Assembly (NCBI GenBank): GCA_036924285.1
Contig: JAYKYS010000004.1
Span: forward strand, 14,850,001 to 14,914,000
Direction: 5' to 3'
Length of the DNA: 64,000 nt
Source of the DNA: Asterella californica
Lineage: Eukaryota; Streptophyta; Marchantiopsida; Marchantiales; Aytoniaceae
In this document: piece by piece, positions 21,752-34,188 of the stretch
Layout of the letters: the number at the start of each line of letters is the position of its first letter
Position numbering within the stretch: position 1 is the first letter of the stretch
The notes under the pieces: generated by a model
The model's database searches: none
What the model saw: only the letters and a program-made list of their open reading frames with translations
Told to the model about the DNA's origin: nothing
Position numbers and translations under genes: made by a program

Positions 21752-23754
21752 TCTAGTCCCTTCTAGCAAGAGCACTAGAATAGCCCTTGATAACATATCT
21801 GTCACAGGATTGTCCTTTCCTGCGATATGTCTAAACTCTGGGTTCAAGGACTTGATATATGCTATCCACCTCAACATAGCAATATCTGGAGTTGTACAGC
21901 TAGTGATCATTCCCAAGAGAGGTAAGCAATCTGTCTCCACAACCACATGTGCTCCTATCAAGTATTCCTTATCACTCTTCATCGCAGTAACTACTCCCCA
22001 TAGCTCTCTCTTGACCTGAGGGTAGTCTCTCTGCCGTGAACTTAAGACCTTAGCACCAAAACGTACCACATATCTATTTCCATCCTTATCATCTTGTCCT
22101 ATAGCCCACCCAATGCCAATAGGACTAGTATCAACAGTAAGGATAACAGATCTGCCCAACTCATATGTTACCTTCCGTAGAGTTGGTGGTGAAGACAACA
22201 GATCCTTCAACTTCTTCATAGACTCGCTTTGCTCCTCTTGCCACTGAAATCTCTGCCCCTTCCTCAGCAACTTGTACAACGGATCTGCTACATGTGCAAA
22301 GTGTGGAATCCATATATGATAAAACACACATGCACCTAGAAACCTTCTCACCTCAGTAACTGATCCACATGTCTCCTTCATCCTTCGGATGGCATCAACC
22401 TTGTTTGGACAAGGTTTCCGACCATAAGATCCACACAGATGTCCCACTATTAACACCTCCTGTTCTCCAAATACAGACTTTGCTCCTGATAAAGTCAAAT
22501 GAACCTCCTCCAGTCGACTCAATATCTTATCACAGTCGGCTATGTGATCTGCAACAAACTTACGGCACCCCCTCTGATCCATTACCTCATTCTTCTCCTC
22601 CTCAGCACACCCTTTGATCGGCACATCATCAAGGAATGGCATAGTTTTTTCAGGAATGAAATCCCTCAAAACTTTATTCATGCCATTCATCATATGTGCT
22701 ACAGAATTGGTAGCACCTTGTGGCAAGGTGCACATCCTTAGTAACCCCAAAGGTGTCCTCATTGTAGTCAAGTCTCTACTTTCAGAGGATAACTGAAACT
22801 GATCGTAACCTGAATATAAGTCTCCCATTGAATAGATAGCACGACCAGCAAAAGCCTCTGCAAACTCGTCTACAATAGGTCCTATACCCATATTCCTGAT
22901 AGTCACCTTGTTAACTGGCTGCATATCTTGAATGAATCTCAAAGCTCCACTCTTCTTCGGAACAGTAAACCATCTGCTAGAGTAGGGAGCTATAGATGGT
23001 TCCAAGATACCCATCCTAATCCTCTCATTGAGCAAGTCTATCAACTTTGGTAGATGAGCTCTAGGTACAGGGATAGGACGTAGATTCCAAGGCACATGCG
23101 GTATAGTAAAGATTACCATAGGTGCAACTACACTTGGATCTACACATCCTACTACATGTGACTCAAACGCAAACGCCTTATCATGCCTAGATAGCATCTC
23201 CCTGAAGCTCTTCTTCTCTTGCTCAGTAAGAAATCCATCACCTCCAATCCTCAGGTCCTTCAGTGTTGTTTCTGTAAACTGGTGCCCAATTCTTCTCGGT
23301 CCTCTAAGCGTCGGTTCTCGTGCAGCTTGCTCCATCTTCTGATTGTAATCGAGTGGTAAAGGCAAAGCCACTGGTTTGACTTTCTTTGCCACTGACTTGT
23401 ACTTGGTCTCCACATACACCTCTTGCCGATCTATAAACTTATCAATTACATCATAAAGCTCCTTGGAGCTCACTCTCACCACTCTATCTACATCATCTAT
23501 AGAACTTTCTACTATCGATTTCAACTCCCCTATAGTATCTACCAAATACTGCTCTTCAAACACTCCAGATACGTATTCATCTCTTGCTAACTCCCCATTA
23601 TCCCACAAAGACTGCTGTACATACTTCACATGTTGCCTCTCAAACCTCTTCAGATTCTCAACCTTCATATAACATACTGATCCACATGACGTCAATCCCA
23701 AGAAGCTAGTGGATAAAGCTTCCTGCTTTACTGGATCAGGCGAGAATCCTATCT
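21683..23754 (-). CDS. Gypsy pol: reverse transcriptase and RNase H, 3' end cut by a breakpoint
   Basis: The frame is open from the protease frameshift to 21683. RT motifs in order: RWFTVPKKSGALRFIQDMQP, YSMGDLYSGYDQFQL (first catalytic Asp), LPQGATNSVAHMM, and FLDD at 22,625-22,636 (the catalytic Asp pair). Then GHLCGSYGRKPCPNK and the RNase H: ILTVDTSPIGIGWAIGQ, KRELWGVV, VVVETDCLPLLGM and GKDNPVTDMLSRA. All expected acidic residues are present. Gypsy pol should continue into integrase; instead the frame crosses the breakpoint at 21,751 and ends 23 codons later in unrelated sequence, so integrase and the 3' LTR are absent. The element could not have moved on its own in this state. Confidence 0.9.
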
Positions 23755-24621
23755 CTACTGTACCGTTGAAGTCTCGCTCTTCAATGGTACTCTGCCAAAA
23801 CCCCTAGACTCTCTAAACTCCTGAGTAATCTTAGGCAGTGGACGGTCTCTCAAGCTATCACGATTCCTCTCATGTTCTGCAGCAACAGTCAAAAACTGAA
23901 CAGCTCTTTTGACGTCTCTACTACGTATCCTAGCATAGGCTGAACCATCATCCATAACTCGTGTCTCCATTCTAACAGCAGTAATGTAAGGCTGCCCTAG
24001 AATGATAGGATAGGTTGACATGTCTTGCACAAAGAAATTCTGAACATCACTGATGTCACCCACAGTTACCTTGATGTTGAGACAAGCACCATAGAGTTCT
24101 CTCCTCTGGTTGTTGGCAGCGCGGATAAGCCATCCGTGGTCGGTGTCTATGGGCCATCTCCCACGCTTGTACAGCTCCTTAGACATCAGATTAATCTCTG
24201 AGCCATGATCAATCAATGCCACCACAGGTTCCTCTAGATCTCCCAGCTTCACTAAGGTCTCTGTGGTTGCTCTCGCCCAATGGTTGTGAGAATAATGGCT
24301 CTTCTGCAATGCTTCCACCTCATCTTCAAACCTCACGTGCTGATCTGATCTTCCCTCTGATACTTGAGAGCAATAATCAGCAATCTCATCTTCCTCATCT
24401 TCCGACAGTTTGGTCCCTAGAGCGTTAAGCGTAGCTGCTTCACCCAAAATCTGACGTTTCCTCTTGATGATATCTATGATAACCTCATGGAACTCACGCT
24501 TTGCAATCCCAAGAATCTCACCCAAAGTAAACTCAACCTTCCCATTCAAGATACGATTCTCTAACACTTGCTTCAGGTCTGTAGCAATCTCAATGTCAGA
24601 CTGAAGTTTGTATGCAAGCAC
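23755..24621 (-). CDS. Gypsy pol N-terminus: aspartic protease
   Basis: The 288-residue frame overlaps the gag frame by about 49 bases in another phase. It has a helical region (GEILGIAKREFHEVIIDIIK) then the retropepsin-type core: VALIDHGSEINLMSKELY (active Asp in D-H-G at 24,202-24,210, where most proteases have D-T/S-G) and YPIILGQPYITAVR, the hydrophobic-Gly flap partner. It ends at 23755 after STVQ, but a one-step frame change there continues into the RT frame without loss (RDFNGTVEIGFSPDPVKQ). This is either a small indel or a translational frameshift. Protease processes the gag-pol polyprotein in the particle. Confidence 0.8.
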   Translation of the reverse strand: MLAYKLQSDIEIATDLKQVLENRILNGKVEFTLGEILGIAKREFHEVIIDIIKRKRQILGEAATLNALGTKLSEDEEDEIADYCSQVSEGRSDQHVRFEDEVEALQKSHYSHNHWARATTETLVKLGDLEEPVVALIDHGSEINLMSKELYKRGRWPIDTDHGWLIRAANNQRRELYGACLNIKVTVGDISDVQNFFVQDMSTYPIILGQPYITAVRMETRVMDDGSAYARIRSRDVKRAVQFLTVAAEHERNRDSLRDRPLPKITQEFRESRGFGRVPLKSETSTVQ

Positions 24622-26120
24622 TTACCCTTCTCCTTGCTTCTCTCCTTCTCCTTTGGTATTGTAGGTGGTAGATCCTCCATATTCTCCTCCCGAGTAGGTG
24701 TTGTCTCCTGCCTTGCCTCTGGTCTAGCCCTTTCACTCCTTGTAGCAGGTCGTTTGGCTGTAGAAGCCTCACCTGCATCCTCCCTCCTACGTTTTTCTTC
24801 TAGTACAGCTTCATGATGACTTCTTGCAACATAAGCATGCACTGACATGGTATCCACAGGGTCATTCCATCTTGTAGTTTCTCTAATTGAGTTGCCAACC
24901 CTTCGTAGCACATCCTTGTCTAGCTCTGTTCTAGCTACGGACCGCACTACATCTGACCACAACCCAGTAGTCCCTTTCTCTCTCTCCATCTCCACTTTCA
25001 CTCCACAGGTAGCAGCATTCACAAGAGAAACAGCATGTGATGCTGATATCTCATTCACAAGTCTCTTCATATCACCCTTGCCAAAGTTGGTTCCCAACAT
25101 CATCCCAGTCTCTCTCAGATGAATCTTACCATCTTTGAAGAAGATCAGATCCTTCCTCAATGCATCTGAAAACTCCCCACAATCTCTTCTTACATGGTCT
25201 AGGCTATCACACCATATACAACGATCAACAAAGCCTTCTCTCATCTGAGGTCTCTGCATAGCAGGCTGTACATTCTGCTCCTTCTCTTCTAACCTAGTGA
25301 GCTTAAGCTTAAGCTCCTTCATACCCTTAATCAACTCATCAAGCGGTGAGTCTTCCTCTCTAGCAATTACCAAAGCGGGCTTAGCAGGCAACTGCTTGAC
25401 AGGAATTATCAGAGGTGCTGCTTCACTTACCACCACCTTGTCCCTTCTTCTCTGTCTCTTGGTCAGCAAAGAGACAGCCTCTTCAACCTCCTTCCATTCA
25501 GTCTTCAATCCTCTCTCCTCACTCTTGTCTTCCAGCAACAGCTCAAGCTTCTCCTGAATAGTCACGTCTGCTGCTTGTAGGAAAAGCTCGGTCTTCTCCA
25601 CCTCTAATGTAAGCTTTTCTGTCTTAGAAAGCTGAGCATACTGACGATCAAATTCCCTTAACAACTCATTTACAGACAAACCTTTGTTGGGCTTAACCAC
25701 CCACTCCAAGAACGTTCTCTTGGTCACCCTCTCTGAATCTTCAGTGTAGTACTCCTCCTTCAAAGCTCGCATAAAGCTCTCCCAACTCTGTCCTTGCTGC
25801 TGCTTGAGCTCCTTCACACGCCCACGAATCTCAGGGACAACAGCAAGCTCAAAGTTCTCCACCATCTCCTTCTCAGGCCCCTTGTTCACCTCCATCTCCC
25901 TAGCATAGTATCGCACATACTTGGAAATACCCTTGAACTGGTCCATCTGGTGCACCACAGATTGCAACGCCTTGGTTGCTAACACCTCCTTCCTCTCTGT
26001 GCTCTGCTGCTGCTGCATGAACATGGAAAAAGCCTGGAACATCTTCATCGTAGCAGCATCAAACTGAATAGGTTGCTGAGCAGCAGCAGCACCTCCACTT
26101 GATGATCCTTGGTTGGCCAT
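24573..26120 (-). CDS. Gypsy gag: capsid and zinc knuckle
   Basis: A 515-residue frame starts at MANQGSSSGGAAAAQQPIQ, 76 bases inside the 5' LTR. It has a Gln/Ala-rich N-terminus, a capsid-like helical region (residues about 60-200, with GQSWESFMRALKEEYY typical of retrotransposon gag), a coiled-coil stretch, and a CX2CX4HX4C zinc knuckle (CIWCDSLDHVRRDC) near residue 305. A basic/acidic C-terminus follows and the frame ends 49 bases into the protease ORF. No internal stop is present, in keeping with a young element. Gag packages the RNA; the frame change at its end would limit the amount of pol made. Confidence 0.9.
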   Translation of the reverse strand: MANQGSSSGGAAAAQQPIQFDAATMKMFQAFSMFMQQQQSTERKEVLATKALQSVVHQMDQFKGISKYVRYYAREMEVNKGPEKEMVENFELAVVPEIRGRVKELKQQQGQSWESFMRALKEEYYTEDSERVTKRTFLEWVVKPNKGLSVNELLREFDRQYAQLSKTEKLTLEVEKTELFLQAADVTIQEKLELLLEDKSEERGLKTEWKEVEEAVSLLTKRQRRRDKVVVSEAAPLIIPVKQLPAKPALVIAREEDSPLDELIKGMKELKLKLTRLEEKEQNVQPAMQRPQMREGFVDRCIWCDSLDHVRRDCGEFSDALRKDLIFFKDGKIHLRETGMMLGTNFGKGDMKRLVNEISASHAVSLVNAATCGVKVEMEREKGTTGLWSDVVRSVARTELDKDVLRRVGNSIRETTRWNDPVDTMSVHAYVARSHHEAVLEEKRRREDAGEASTAKRPATRSERARPEARQETTPTREENMEDLPPTIPKEKERSKEKGKCLHTNFSLTLRLLQT

Positions 26121-26165
26121 GATATCTGATCCTGTAACACTCTTAAGAAAACTCCCACCCTAGGT

Positions 26166-26185
26166 GTTTCACGTCGAGTTCACCA
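26166..26185 (-). other. Candidate primer-binding site of the gypsy element
   Basis: Eleven bases after the LTR end the minus strand reads TGGTGAACTCGACGTGAAAC. It starts with TGG as expected for pairing with a tRNA 3' CCA. I do not recognise the tRNA, so this rests on position and the TGG. Confidence 0.4.
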
Positions 26186-26196
26186 AAAAGAGAGTA

Positions 26197-27477
26197 TGTC
26201 GGAGTGTAATCCGTCTACCTAGGAAAGCGCCGGGCTTCTGGCTGTGGTTGTTCACTCAAGAGGTTGGCTTTCAAGTCACAATAGGGCTATAAACACTCAC
26301 ACAGATGTGTAAGATCTAGTAATATACCCAGAAGGCGAAATTCAGGTCTAGCTGGCAGTAATAGGATTCGGCGGTGAACTTTGACACTCACGGAGAGGAA
26401 AGCTATGAAGGTTTAGACCTCTAAACTTCCCCTACATGCAAATGAGGTACTACTGAACTCACAGACGAAATTTCAGCCTGAGATCAAATTCTGACACGGA
26501 CATATGAACAGAAAAGTTTTGAGCAAGAAAACTACGGCAATTTCTGGTACCTAGCTGGCTATTTCAACCTATAACAGGAGTTTGGCTCGATCAATTTCGA
26601 AGTTTCTTACAGGATTTGCAGTCTACAGGGTGCTGAACATCCCTGTGAAGTTGGGACTCCTGAATGTACACAGAACTGTAGATCTCTTCCTCTGAAGTCG
26701 CTGCTCTAGATTAAGAGCTTTTCAGACCCCCTCAGCTTCAGCGGCCGCCCCGAATTACTCAGTTGCTCAATCGATATGAAACTTTTTGTGAAATCGTAGC
26801 CCTGCTGGCGGAGAACACAACCTCGAAGTTTTGAAGCAATTTCCTCAAATCTGCTGCGAGTGACACTGAAAACCCTAAATCCAACCAAAATGATTCAATT
26901 CTAGCACAATCCGAACTTCAATTGCTCATAACTCCGTCTTTATTGACTCAAATCGATCGAAATTTTCACTGGAAGTGCTTGGCATGACGAGCTCTCTCTC
27001 CTGTGCTCTCCGATTTCGAAGATCCCTCACCAAATGCTCGAACTCCACTCTAGAGCTCTGTTTCTAAATTTAGAGTTTAACAAAAGACAAAAACGGACCA
27101 ATGGGAGTTCATAGCTCCACTTGGTTGTCCTTTAGTACCCTAAACCACGTGGAAACTTAGTTTTACTCATAGGCTACCACGTCAAGCCCCCTAGAGTGCC
27201 AGCGTAAAACTTAAATTACTTAAAACGACACGCAGCCCCGAAAAATAACTTAAATCAGCTAGAAAGCGTGCATGGACGACACGCAAATACAACCCATGAG
27301 CTTAAGCCCTATCAACATGGTAATCAACCTACTAAGACTCAAAATAGTGTTAACACCGTATGCAAAGGTGTCAAACATATACATAAACGACTAGAAGTAA
27401 TATAAGCTAACTTCTAGAACTACTAAACTCAAGCGTCGGAGTAGAAATATAACATGTAGCCGTCAAGTAGCGCGACA
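26197..27477 (-). mobile_element. 5' LTR of the gypsy element, 1,281 bp (duplicated-block copy 2)
   Basis: Same ends as the LTR at 6,284-7,564 (TGTCGGAG...GCGCGACA) and two base differences. The left side adjoins gag; the right side continues into CCGTGCGTAG, the same pseudogene sequence as at 7,565. It is therefore both the 5' LTR of the element and the left end of the second copy of the block. Confidence 0.9.
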
Positions 27478-28667
27478 CCGTGCGTAGAAACAGAAGACCA
27501 TAGTGGTGGAAGAGGCGTCTTTGCCTCTGGAAGACAAGGAAGGCACCTCCGTTCGAATCGTGGAGATGAGTCTGTCTTCCGCGGAAAGAAGACTGGAGGA
27601 GTTCAGTGCCTTCCACTCAGAGATCCAGCCAGCTATGGAGTTGATGGAGAAGAGAGCGATGGCTCAAGAGAAGCCACTACAGCCTGGATTTGGTCTGTGC
27701 ACCCTGATGCGGCAGGAAGAAGACCAGAAGAAGGTAGAAGCACTAGAAGCCAACCTTCGCACCACGGAGAAGCTCACAGCGAAGTACAAGACGGAAGCAG
27801 CCGCTTCTGCCAAGGAGTTAGCGCAGCTGAAGAAGAGCAACCAGGAGTTGCAGGCGTGTTTACAGCAACGTGAGCAGGAGGTTCTGTGAGTACGGGGTAA
27901 GATCACCGCCCTTGCAAAGGAGAAGACGACATGGAAGACGCTAAGAGAAGCCGCAGAAGCGCAGACTGCAACCGAGAAGACGCAGCGAGAAGCAGCGGAA
28001 GCTCGTGCGCAGGGGATGTTAGCTCAATCGGTGGAAGCGCTTCGGAAGAAGTTTAACTTCACCGCGGGTAGGAAGCTTCTTATCTTAGCTAGGGAATGGG
28101 ACGACAGATCTAGAGCGATGTTGGTAGAGTGCAAGGAGAGCACGTTTCGGTACTTGGATCGACAGATAGAGGGAGTGAAGACACTCTATGGTCTTCTCTT
28201 GATTCCGCCACCCGCAACTGCATCTTCCCAAGCACCAGCACCATCGACCGGATCAGACTTGGAGAAGGAGGAGCTCGACCTCGCTGTCCACTTGGTAGTG
28301 ACAGCGTTGGAAGCCGAGAAGACCCCGGAAGACAAGGTGTCTTCTGGAAGACAGGAAGAAGAGCTCTTCCCAGATATTCCGAGTGGAGGAAGCAACTTCC
28401 CCGGACCCCTATGAGGTCACCATGACTCACAGTGTCGAACTAGTGTCTCAGAAGAGCGAGGAAGCTCAAGTCGACCCAGCTTCCCAGAAGACGCTTCCGT
28501 CTTCCGAAGCAGAAGCAGAAGCAGCAGAGCCAACGACGAATGTTGAGGAGGAAGTCACCTCAGTGACACCCGAGGTAATTGCAGGGCTTCCCAGCTTATC
28601 AAAAGCCGAGTTAGGAGTTCATGTAGGATCGGATCAAATGGAGATTGCATCCGAGCAATTAGAGTAG
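27478..28667 (+). pseudogene. 3' half of the coiled-coil pseudogene, copy 2
   Basis: Same frames as 7,565-8,754: the coiled coil at 27,503-27,889 ending in the same TGA, the MLAQSV region at 28,016-28,414, and the same frameshift before the acidic tail (28,383-28,667). It lacks the 5' half, because the LTR to its left joins gag and not the gene. One difference is G to A near 27,934. Confidence 0.8.
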
Positions 28668-30324
28668 GCAGCAAAGCGCATAAGACAAGTTGACTTGTCC
28701 AAACTTAGTAGGGACCAAACATGCTATCTTAGGAGGTGGCAGTTTTAGTGTAATATTAGATAGATGACCATGTGGCAGAGTAGGCAGCGCAGGAGTAGTA
28801 AGGTCGATGGCTAATTAGGAAGGGGAACCGCTTGCATGTGGGGTGGCAGCCTTCTGACAGCGCCCATCTCTCTCTGGTTGTAGTCGAGGATTGGAGGAGA
28901 TTCCCTCTGTGTCTCAAGGCAGGTGCATAAGTAGGATTACAGAGTATGAATTCGGACTGCTGCACACTCATACACATTTTACGGTGCAGACAGATCGGCA
29001 CACTATGGACACATATGCCTCATTGTGAGTAGGAACATTTTATACATCCAGCACAGGAGACGTATTTGTGCACACACTACACCCGATGTTAGAGACATAC
29101 GAATAGATTGAGATTACACCGGAGGGATCTGCATGCTAGTTACCAGCAGTGGTTCGAAGATGTAGATGGAGATAGTGGACAGTTTAGGAGCAAGGAACGG
29201 CATCCTCGTGTAGTCCTGTTGGCTAGACTGGTGTGTCAAGGAGTAGGAGCAGAAAGTAGAGAGAGTGAGCTTCCCAACACCAATGTGCCTTCTTCTCGAG
29301 GAATGGATTGCTGATTTGAGTGCAGAAGCTTTGTCTGTGTCTTCTGGGTGGGGGATTTTCTTGAATTCACTCCCGGTTGTGCATGGGAAGTGTTTTTCTT
29401 GAGTGGCGGTGACTGTTAGCAGTTGTGCAGATTTGCAGCTTGGCTTGTCCAGTAGAGCACTTCGGATCCACGTACGGATGGTCTTATGGGTAAGATCCCA
29501 GAAGACAGAGTAGTCGGAGCAGCAAGAGAAGAAGAAAGAAGCCTTCTTTCCACAGCAGAAGACGACATCCTCAAGTAGAAGACGGTGTAACTGTACACAA
29601 GTTTGTTGTCTTCCTCCCCAAACTATTACAAGCAGGGATGGCTTGTTAGTCAAGATCTGAACTAGAAGCCTGTCGGAGTCTTAATTTCTTATTCTTATCT
29701 TGTCTTTCTCTCGTTTAGATTTTCCCTTCTTCCCCATCTTCTTCCATCTTCCCCATCTTCTTACCTTCTTCTAGTGAGCTTCCGAGACTTCTATTGAGCT
29801 TCCGTGAAGGTGAATGTCGTTGTAGTGCTGCAAGAAGACCGTTTCCGTAGGCAGAAGCCTGGGAAGGCTACATCACATGGGGCATACACCCTGTGATGAA
29901 TCTAACCCGTTGGAATGTGAGAGAGAGCAAGGTGTAACAGCCGTTGCTGGTCGACTTTTACGAAGCAAGAGTAGTCTTCTGGAGGTGTGAGAAGCCGAGT
30001 TGAACCCCTAGAAGCCGAGAATTGCTTCGAGAAGTCCGTACTGAGAAGACCGGAAGAAGTAACCTGGAAGCAGGAAGCGTCTTCTCAAGCTTCTCTGTGG
30101 ATAGTTGTGTGATATTTTAGTTAGTAGTTGTTTGTTTAGGTCAAGAGCACCTTCTGGAGGGTCTGGAAGTCATGAGGTTTTGTGAGAAGACGGGATTTCT
30201 AGACAAAACCCGTGTGTTTGTGTGTTTGAAAAGATCTTAGAACTTAGAGCAGCGTTACTTGTGCAAATCCTCTATGAGAACGATATCTTTTATACTAAAT
30301 AGGCAAAAGGAGTAATCTTGCGAC
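27998..30324 (+). repeat. Left arm of inverted repeat, copy 2
   Basis: Copy of 8,085-10,411; pairs with 31,310-33,658. Confidence 0.75.
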
Positions 30325-30345
30325 ACTATACTAGCACCCTTGTAA

Positions 30346-30726
30346 TCAATCCTTCCCAAAACTGGAAGGAGATGATAGTAAAGACTTCAGCTTCCTTATC
30401 GCATCAGTATGCTCTTCCTCCCATCTGAACTTACGACCCTTACGCAACAATCCATACAACGGATCCGCCACATGCGCATAATGAGGAATCCAAATCTGGT
30501 AGAATACACAAGCACCCAAAAATCTTCTTACTTCTGTCAGCGAGTTGCAAACCTCCTTCATCCTTCCAATCGCATCCACCTTGTTCGGATCTGGCTTCCG
30601 ACCAAACAATCCACACAAATGACCAAGGATCAAAACCTCTCTAATCTCCTGCGTCTCAATTTCTCTCAGTACACATCCCTCGATCCGTCTCTTCTCAAAC
30701 CGTCTTAACTTGTGCGTAGCCTGCAC
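30346..30726 (-). pseudogene. Gypsy RT fragment, copy 2
   Basis: Copy of 10,433-10,813 with one amino-acid change (GLLRKGRKF here, GLLRTGRKF there). The Lys matches the related full pol (KLLRKGQRF), so copy 2 keeps the ancestral base at this site. Confidence 0.8.
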
Positions 30727-30953
30727 AGATCTGAACCCGATGACACCTTGCGCGCGTGTATTGGACTTCCCAGTTCTCTAAAACGTCCACCGACAGATCA
30801 CAAGAACAAGCAAGCCTCTTAAGCAACCCCCTTGTATCAGTCTCTGTACGTACGAAGTTCTCTCAATGATAATGAAGTAGACCCCTTGCGTCTTTGATAT
30901 AACGCCTGAAGTCTCAAATACCCAATCAGTAAGTAAACTAAGGTCTAGCTTGA

Positions 30954-31309
30954 TTTTTCCTTCTTTCGAGTCGCATAACTTCTTCACTAGACGTCCAAAC
31001 GAAGTAAACAAAGTGCCTATGAAAAGCTGACAACGAGCTCTACCCATTGATGCGATGATAGTGGAGATCCGAAATTGTGCCAAAAGCCCGTAAGCTGGGA
31101 CTTAGCTTGTTTTCTCCATCATTCGAGTCTTGTAACTCCTCCACTAGACGTCCAAACGAAGTAGACGAAGTGTCTATGGAGTGCTGACAAAGAGCTCTAC
31201 CCATTGATGCGATGAAAGTGGAGATCCGAAATTGTGCCAAAAGCTCGTAAGTTGGGGCCTAGCTTGTTTCTCCATCTTTCGAGTCTTGTAACTTCTCCAC
31301 TAGGTGTTG
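30954..31309. repeat. 157-bp tandem repeat, copy 2
   Basis: Copy of 11,041-11,396 with the same unit structure. Confidence 0.85.
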
Positions 31310-33658
31310 TAGTGACGCAGGATTTCTCCTTTTGCCCATTTAGTATACAAGATATCGTTCCCACAGAGGATTTACGTAAGTAATCGGTGCTCTAAGTTCT
31401 AGGATCTGTTCAAACACACAAACACACGGGTTTTGTCTAAAAAGCCCGTCTTCTCACAAAACCACACAAAACCACACGTCTTCCATACACGCCACCTGGT
31501 GCTCTGGAACTAAACAAACAACTACTAACTAAAATATCACACAACTATTCACAGAGAAGCTTGGGAAGACGATCTTCCTGCTTCCAGGTAGCTTCTTTCG
31601 GTCTTCTCGATACCGTCTTCTCGAAGCAATTCTCGTCTTCTGGGGGTTCAGCTCGTCTTCTCACACCTCCAGAAGGCTGCCTTGCTTCGCAGAAGTCGAC
31701 TAGTAACGGTCGTTACACCTTATTCTCACACTCACATTCCAACGGGTTAGATTAATCACAGGGTGGATGCCCCATGTAGCCTTCCCAGGCTTCTGCCTAC
31801 GGAAATGGTCTTCCTGCAGCACTACAACGACATTCACCTTCACGGAAGCTCAATAGAAGTCTCGGAAACTCATTAGAAGAAGGTAAGGAGATGGGGAAGA
31901 TGGGAGAAGATGGGGAAGATAAGAAAATCTAAACAAGAGAAAACAAGATGAAAAGAGGCAATTAAGATTCCGACAGGCTTCTAGTCCGGATCCTGACTAA
32001 CAAGCCATCCCTGCTTGTAATAGTTTGGGGAGGAAGACAACAAACGTGAGTACTGTTGCACCGTCTTCTACTTGAGGATGTCGTCTTCTGTTGCGGGAAG
32101 AAGGCTTCTTTCTTCTTCACTTCGCTGCTCTGACTACTCTGTCTTCTGGGATCCCTTACCCAGAATACCGTTCGTACGTAGATCCCAAGTGCTCTATTGA
32201 ACGAGTCAAGCTACACTTCCACAATTGCTGACAGTCACCGCCACTCAAGAAGAACACTTCCCATGCACAATTGGGAGCGAATTCAGGGAACCCACCATCC
32301 AGAAGACATGAACAAAGCTTCTGCACTCAAATCCATAATCTATTCCTCGAGAAGAAATCACAATGGCATTGGGAAGCTCACTCTCTCTACTTCCTGCGTC
32401 TACTCCTCGACACACCAGTCTAGCTAACAGGACTGCACGAGGATGCCGTTCCCTGTTCCTAGACTGTCCACTACTTCTATCTACATCTTCGAACCACTGC
32501 TGGTGCGAGTATGCAGACCCCTCCTGTGTATTCCAAGACTATTCGTATGTTTCCAACAACGGGTGTAGTGCGAAGAACTATCTATCAAGCGTCTTCTCTC
32601 TAATGTGTCTAGTCTGCCTGCACCATAGAATCGATGTGTATGTGCAGTCGCTACAGAATTCTACAGAACTGGTAGCACAAGCAGAACTCTATCTCCTACT
32701 CTGCGATCCTACTTATCTCGCTGCCATGAGAACCAGGGGAGACGACCACCAGGAAGAGAGAGGCGCTGACAGGAGGTTGCTACCTCACATGCAAGCGGTT
32801 CCCCTGCCCGAATTGACCATCCACCTTGTCCTTCCTACGCTACCTATGCTGCCACATGGTGTCCTAACTAATTTTACATGGAAAAACTGCCATCCTTAAG
32901 ATAGCATGTTCGGTTCTACTATATTTGAAATTGTCAATGGAGTTACTAACTACTCAGATTGCACGGAGGCAATCTCTACCTGATCTGCTCCTATCGGAGC
33001 TCCTAACGCGGCTTCTGATAAGCTAGAAAGCCCTGCAGTTACCTCGGGTGTCACTGAGGTGGCTTCCTCCTCATTGTCTCTTGCTGGCTCTGCTGTCGCT
33101 GCTGCTGCGTCTTCCTCGGCTTCGGCTTCTGCTTCGGAAGACAGAAGCGTCTTCTGGGAAGCGGAGTCGACCGGTGCTTCTTCCGTCTTCTGAGGCACGG
33201 GTGCGGGACTAGGGACCATGGGGACCTCATTGGGATCCGGGGAAGTCGCTTCCTCCACGCGGAATACCTGGGAAGACGGCTCGTCTTCCTGTCTTCCCGA
33301 AGACAGCTTGTCTTCCGGGGCGTCTTCTGGAGTCTTCTCGGCTTCCAACGCTGTTACCACCAAGTGCATAGCGACGTCGAACTCCTCCTTCTCCATTCCG
33401 GATCCAGTCGATGGTGCTGGAGCGTGGGAAGATGCGGTTGCAGGTGTCGGAAGCGAGGGAAGACCATAAAGTGTCTTCACTCCTTCTATTTGTCGATCCA
33501 AGTACCTGAACATGCTCTCTCGGCATTCCACCAACATCGCTTTGGACTCGCTGTCCCATCCTCTAGCTAAGATAAGTAACTTCTTACCCGCGGTGTAGTT
33601 GAACTTCTTCCGAAGCGCTTCCACCGACTGTGCCAACATCTTCTGTGCACGGGCCTCA
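31310..33658 (-). repeat. Right arm of inverted repeat, copy 2
   Basis: Copy of 11,397-13,745, including the open C-terminal coding piece. Confidence 0.75.
32950..33658 (-). CDS. C-terminal coiled-coil transposon protein piece, copy 2
   Basis: The 229-residue frame is the same as at 13,037-13,726, from MLAQSVEALRKKFNYTAGKK to the acidic tail. One C/T difference lies just upstream, near 33,653. Confidence 0.6.
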
Positions 33659-34188
33659 ACACATGGACGATGTCATACGCATACACAAGTATATCACAAT
33701 CGTCTCTCTAACTGACGGTTCGGTCCCTCTAACTCCAGATAGCTTCATATCTCAACTACATGATATACACTTTCATGAGTGTAAGGATCAAGAGATCGGA
33801 TGCTACATCATCCCATCGTTAGTCGCCTGTCTGTAATCCATACCACGCAAAGATCTAATTGGCTATTCCTGCTATATGCATCGAGGACAAACCCACCGTC
33901 CAGTAGGAACGACACTGAGAGGTGGAGTCAAACATGACATGTGTCAACTTCTCGAACAACCATCACACACCAACATACGGGCTGCTCCACTAGCAGACCC
34001 ACACAACATACACCTCAAGCTTGCACGTACAACTGCTAAGCTTGGGTCAATGATACCATCGATGTTGGAAAGATGACATGACGCGCAATTACGCACATGG
34101 TCCTTTCAAACAACACCATCATGGTCCTCTAACATGAGTACTCCAGAAGGTAACACCTCATCCACTCTTAAAATAGTGTGTCTTACGG

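Larger units (their letters stand above)
21752..27477 (-). mobile_element. Young Ty3/gypsy retrotransposon, 3' truncated
   Basis: Minus-strand order is 5' LTR (26,197-27,477), candidate primer-binding site, gag, protease, RT and RNase H, then an abrupt end at 21,751. About 4.4 kb of internal region is nearly free of damage. The missing integrase and 3' LTR coincide with the edge of the duplicated block, so the truncation and the duplication are probably one event. Confidence 0.85.
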
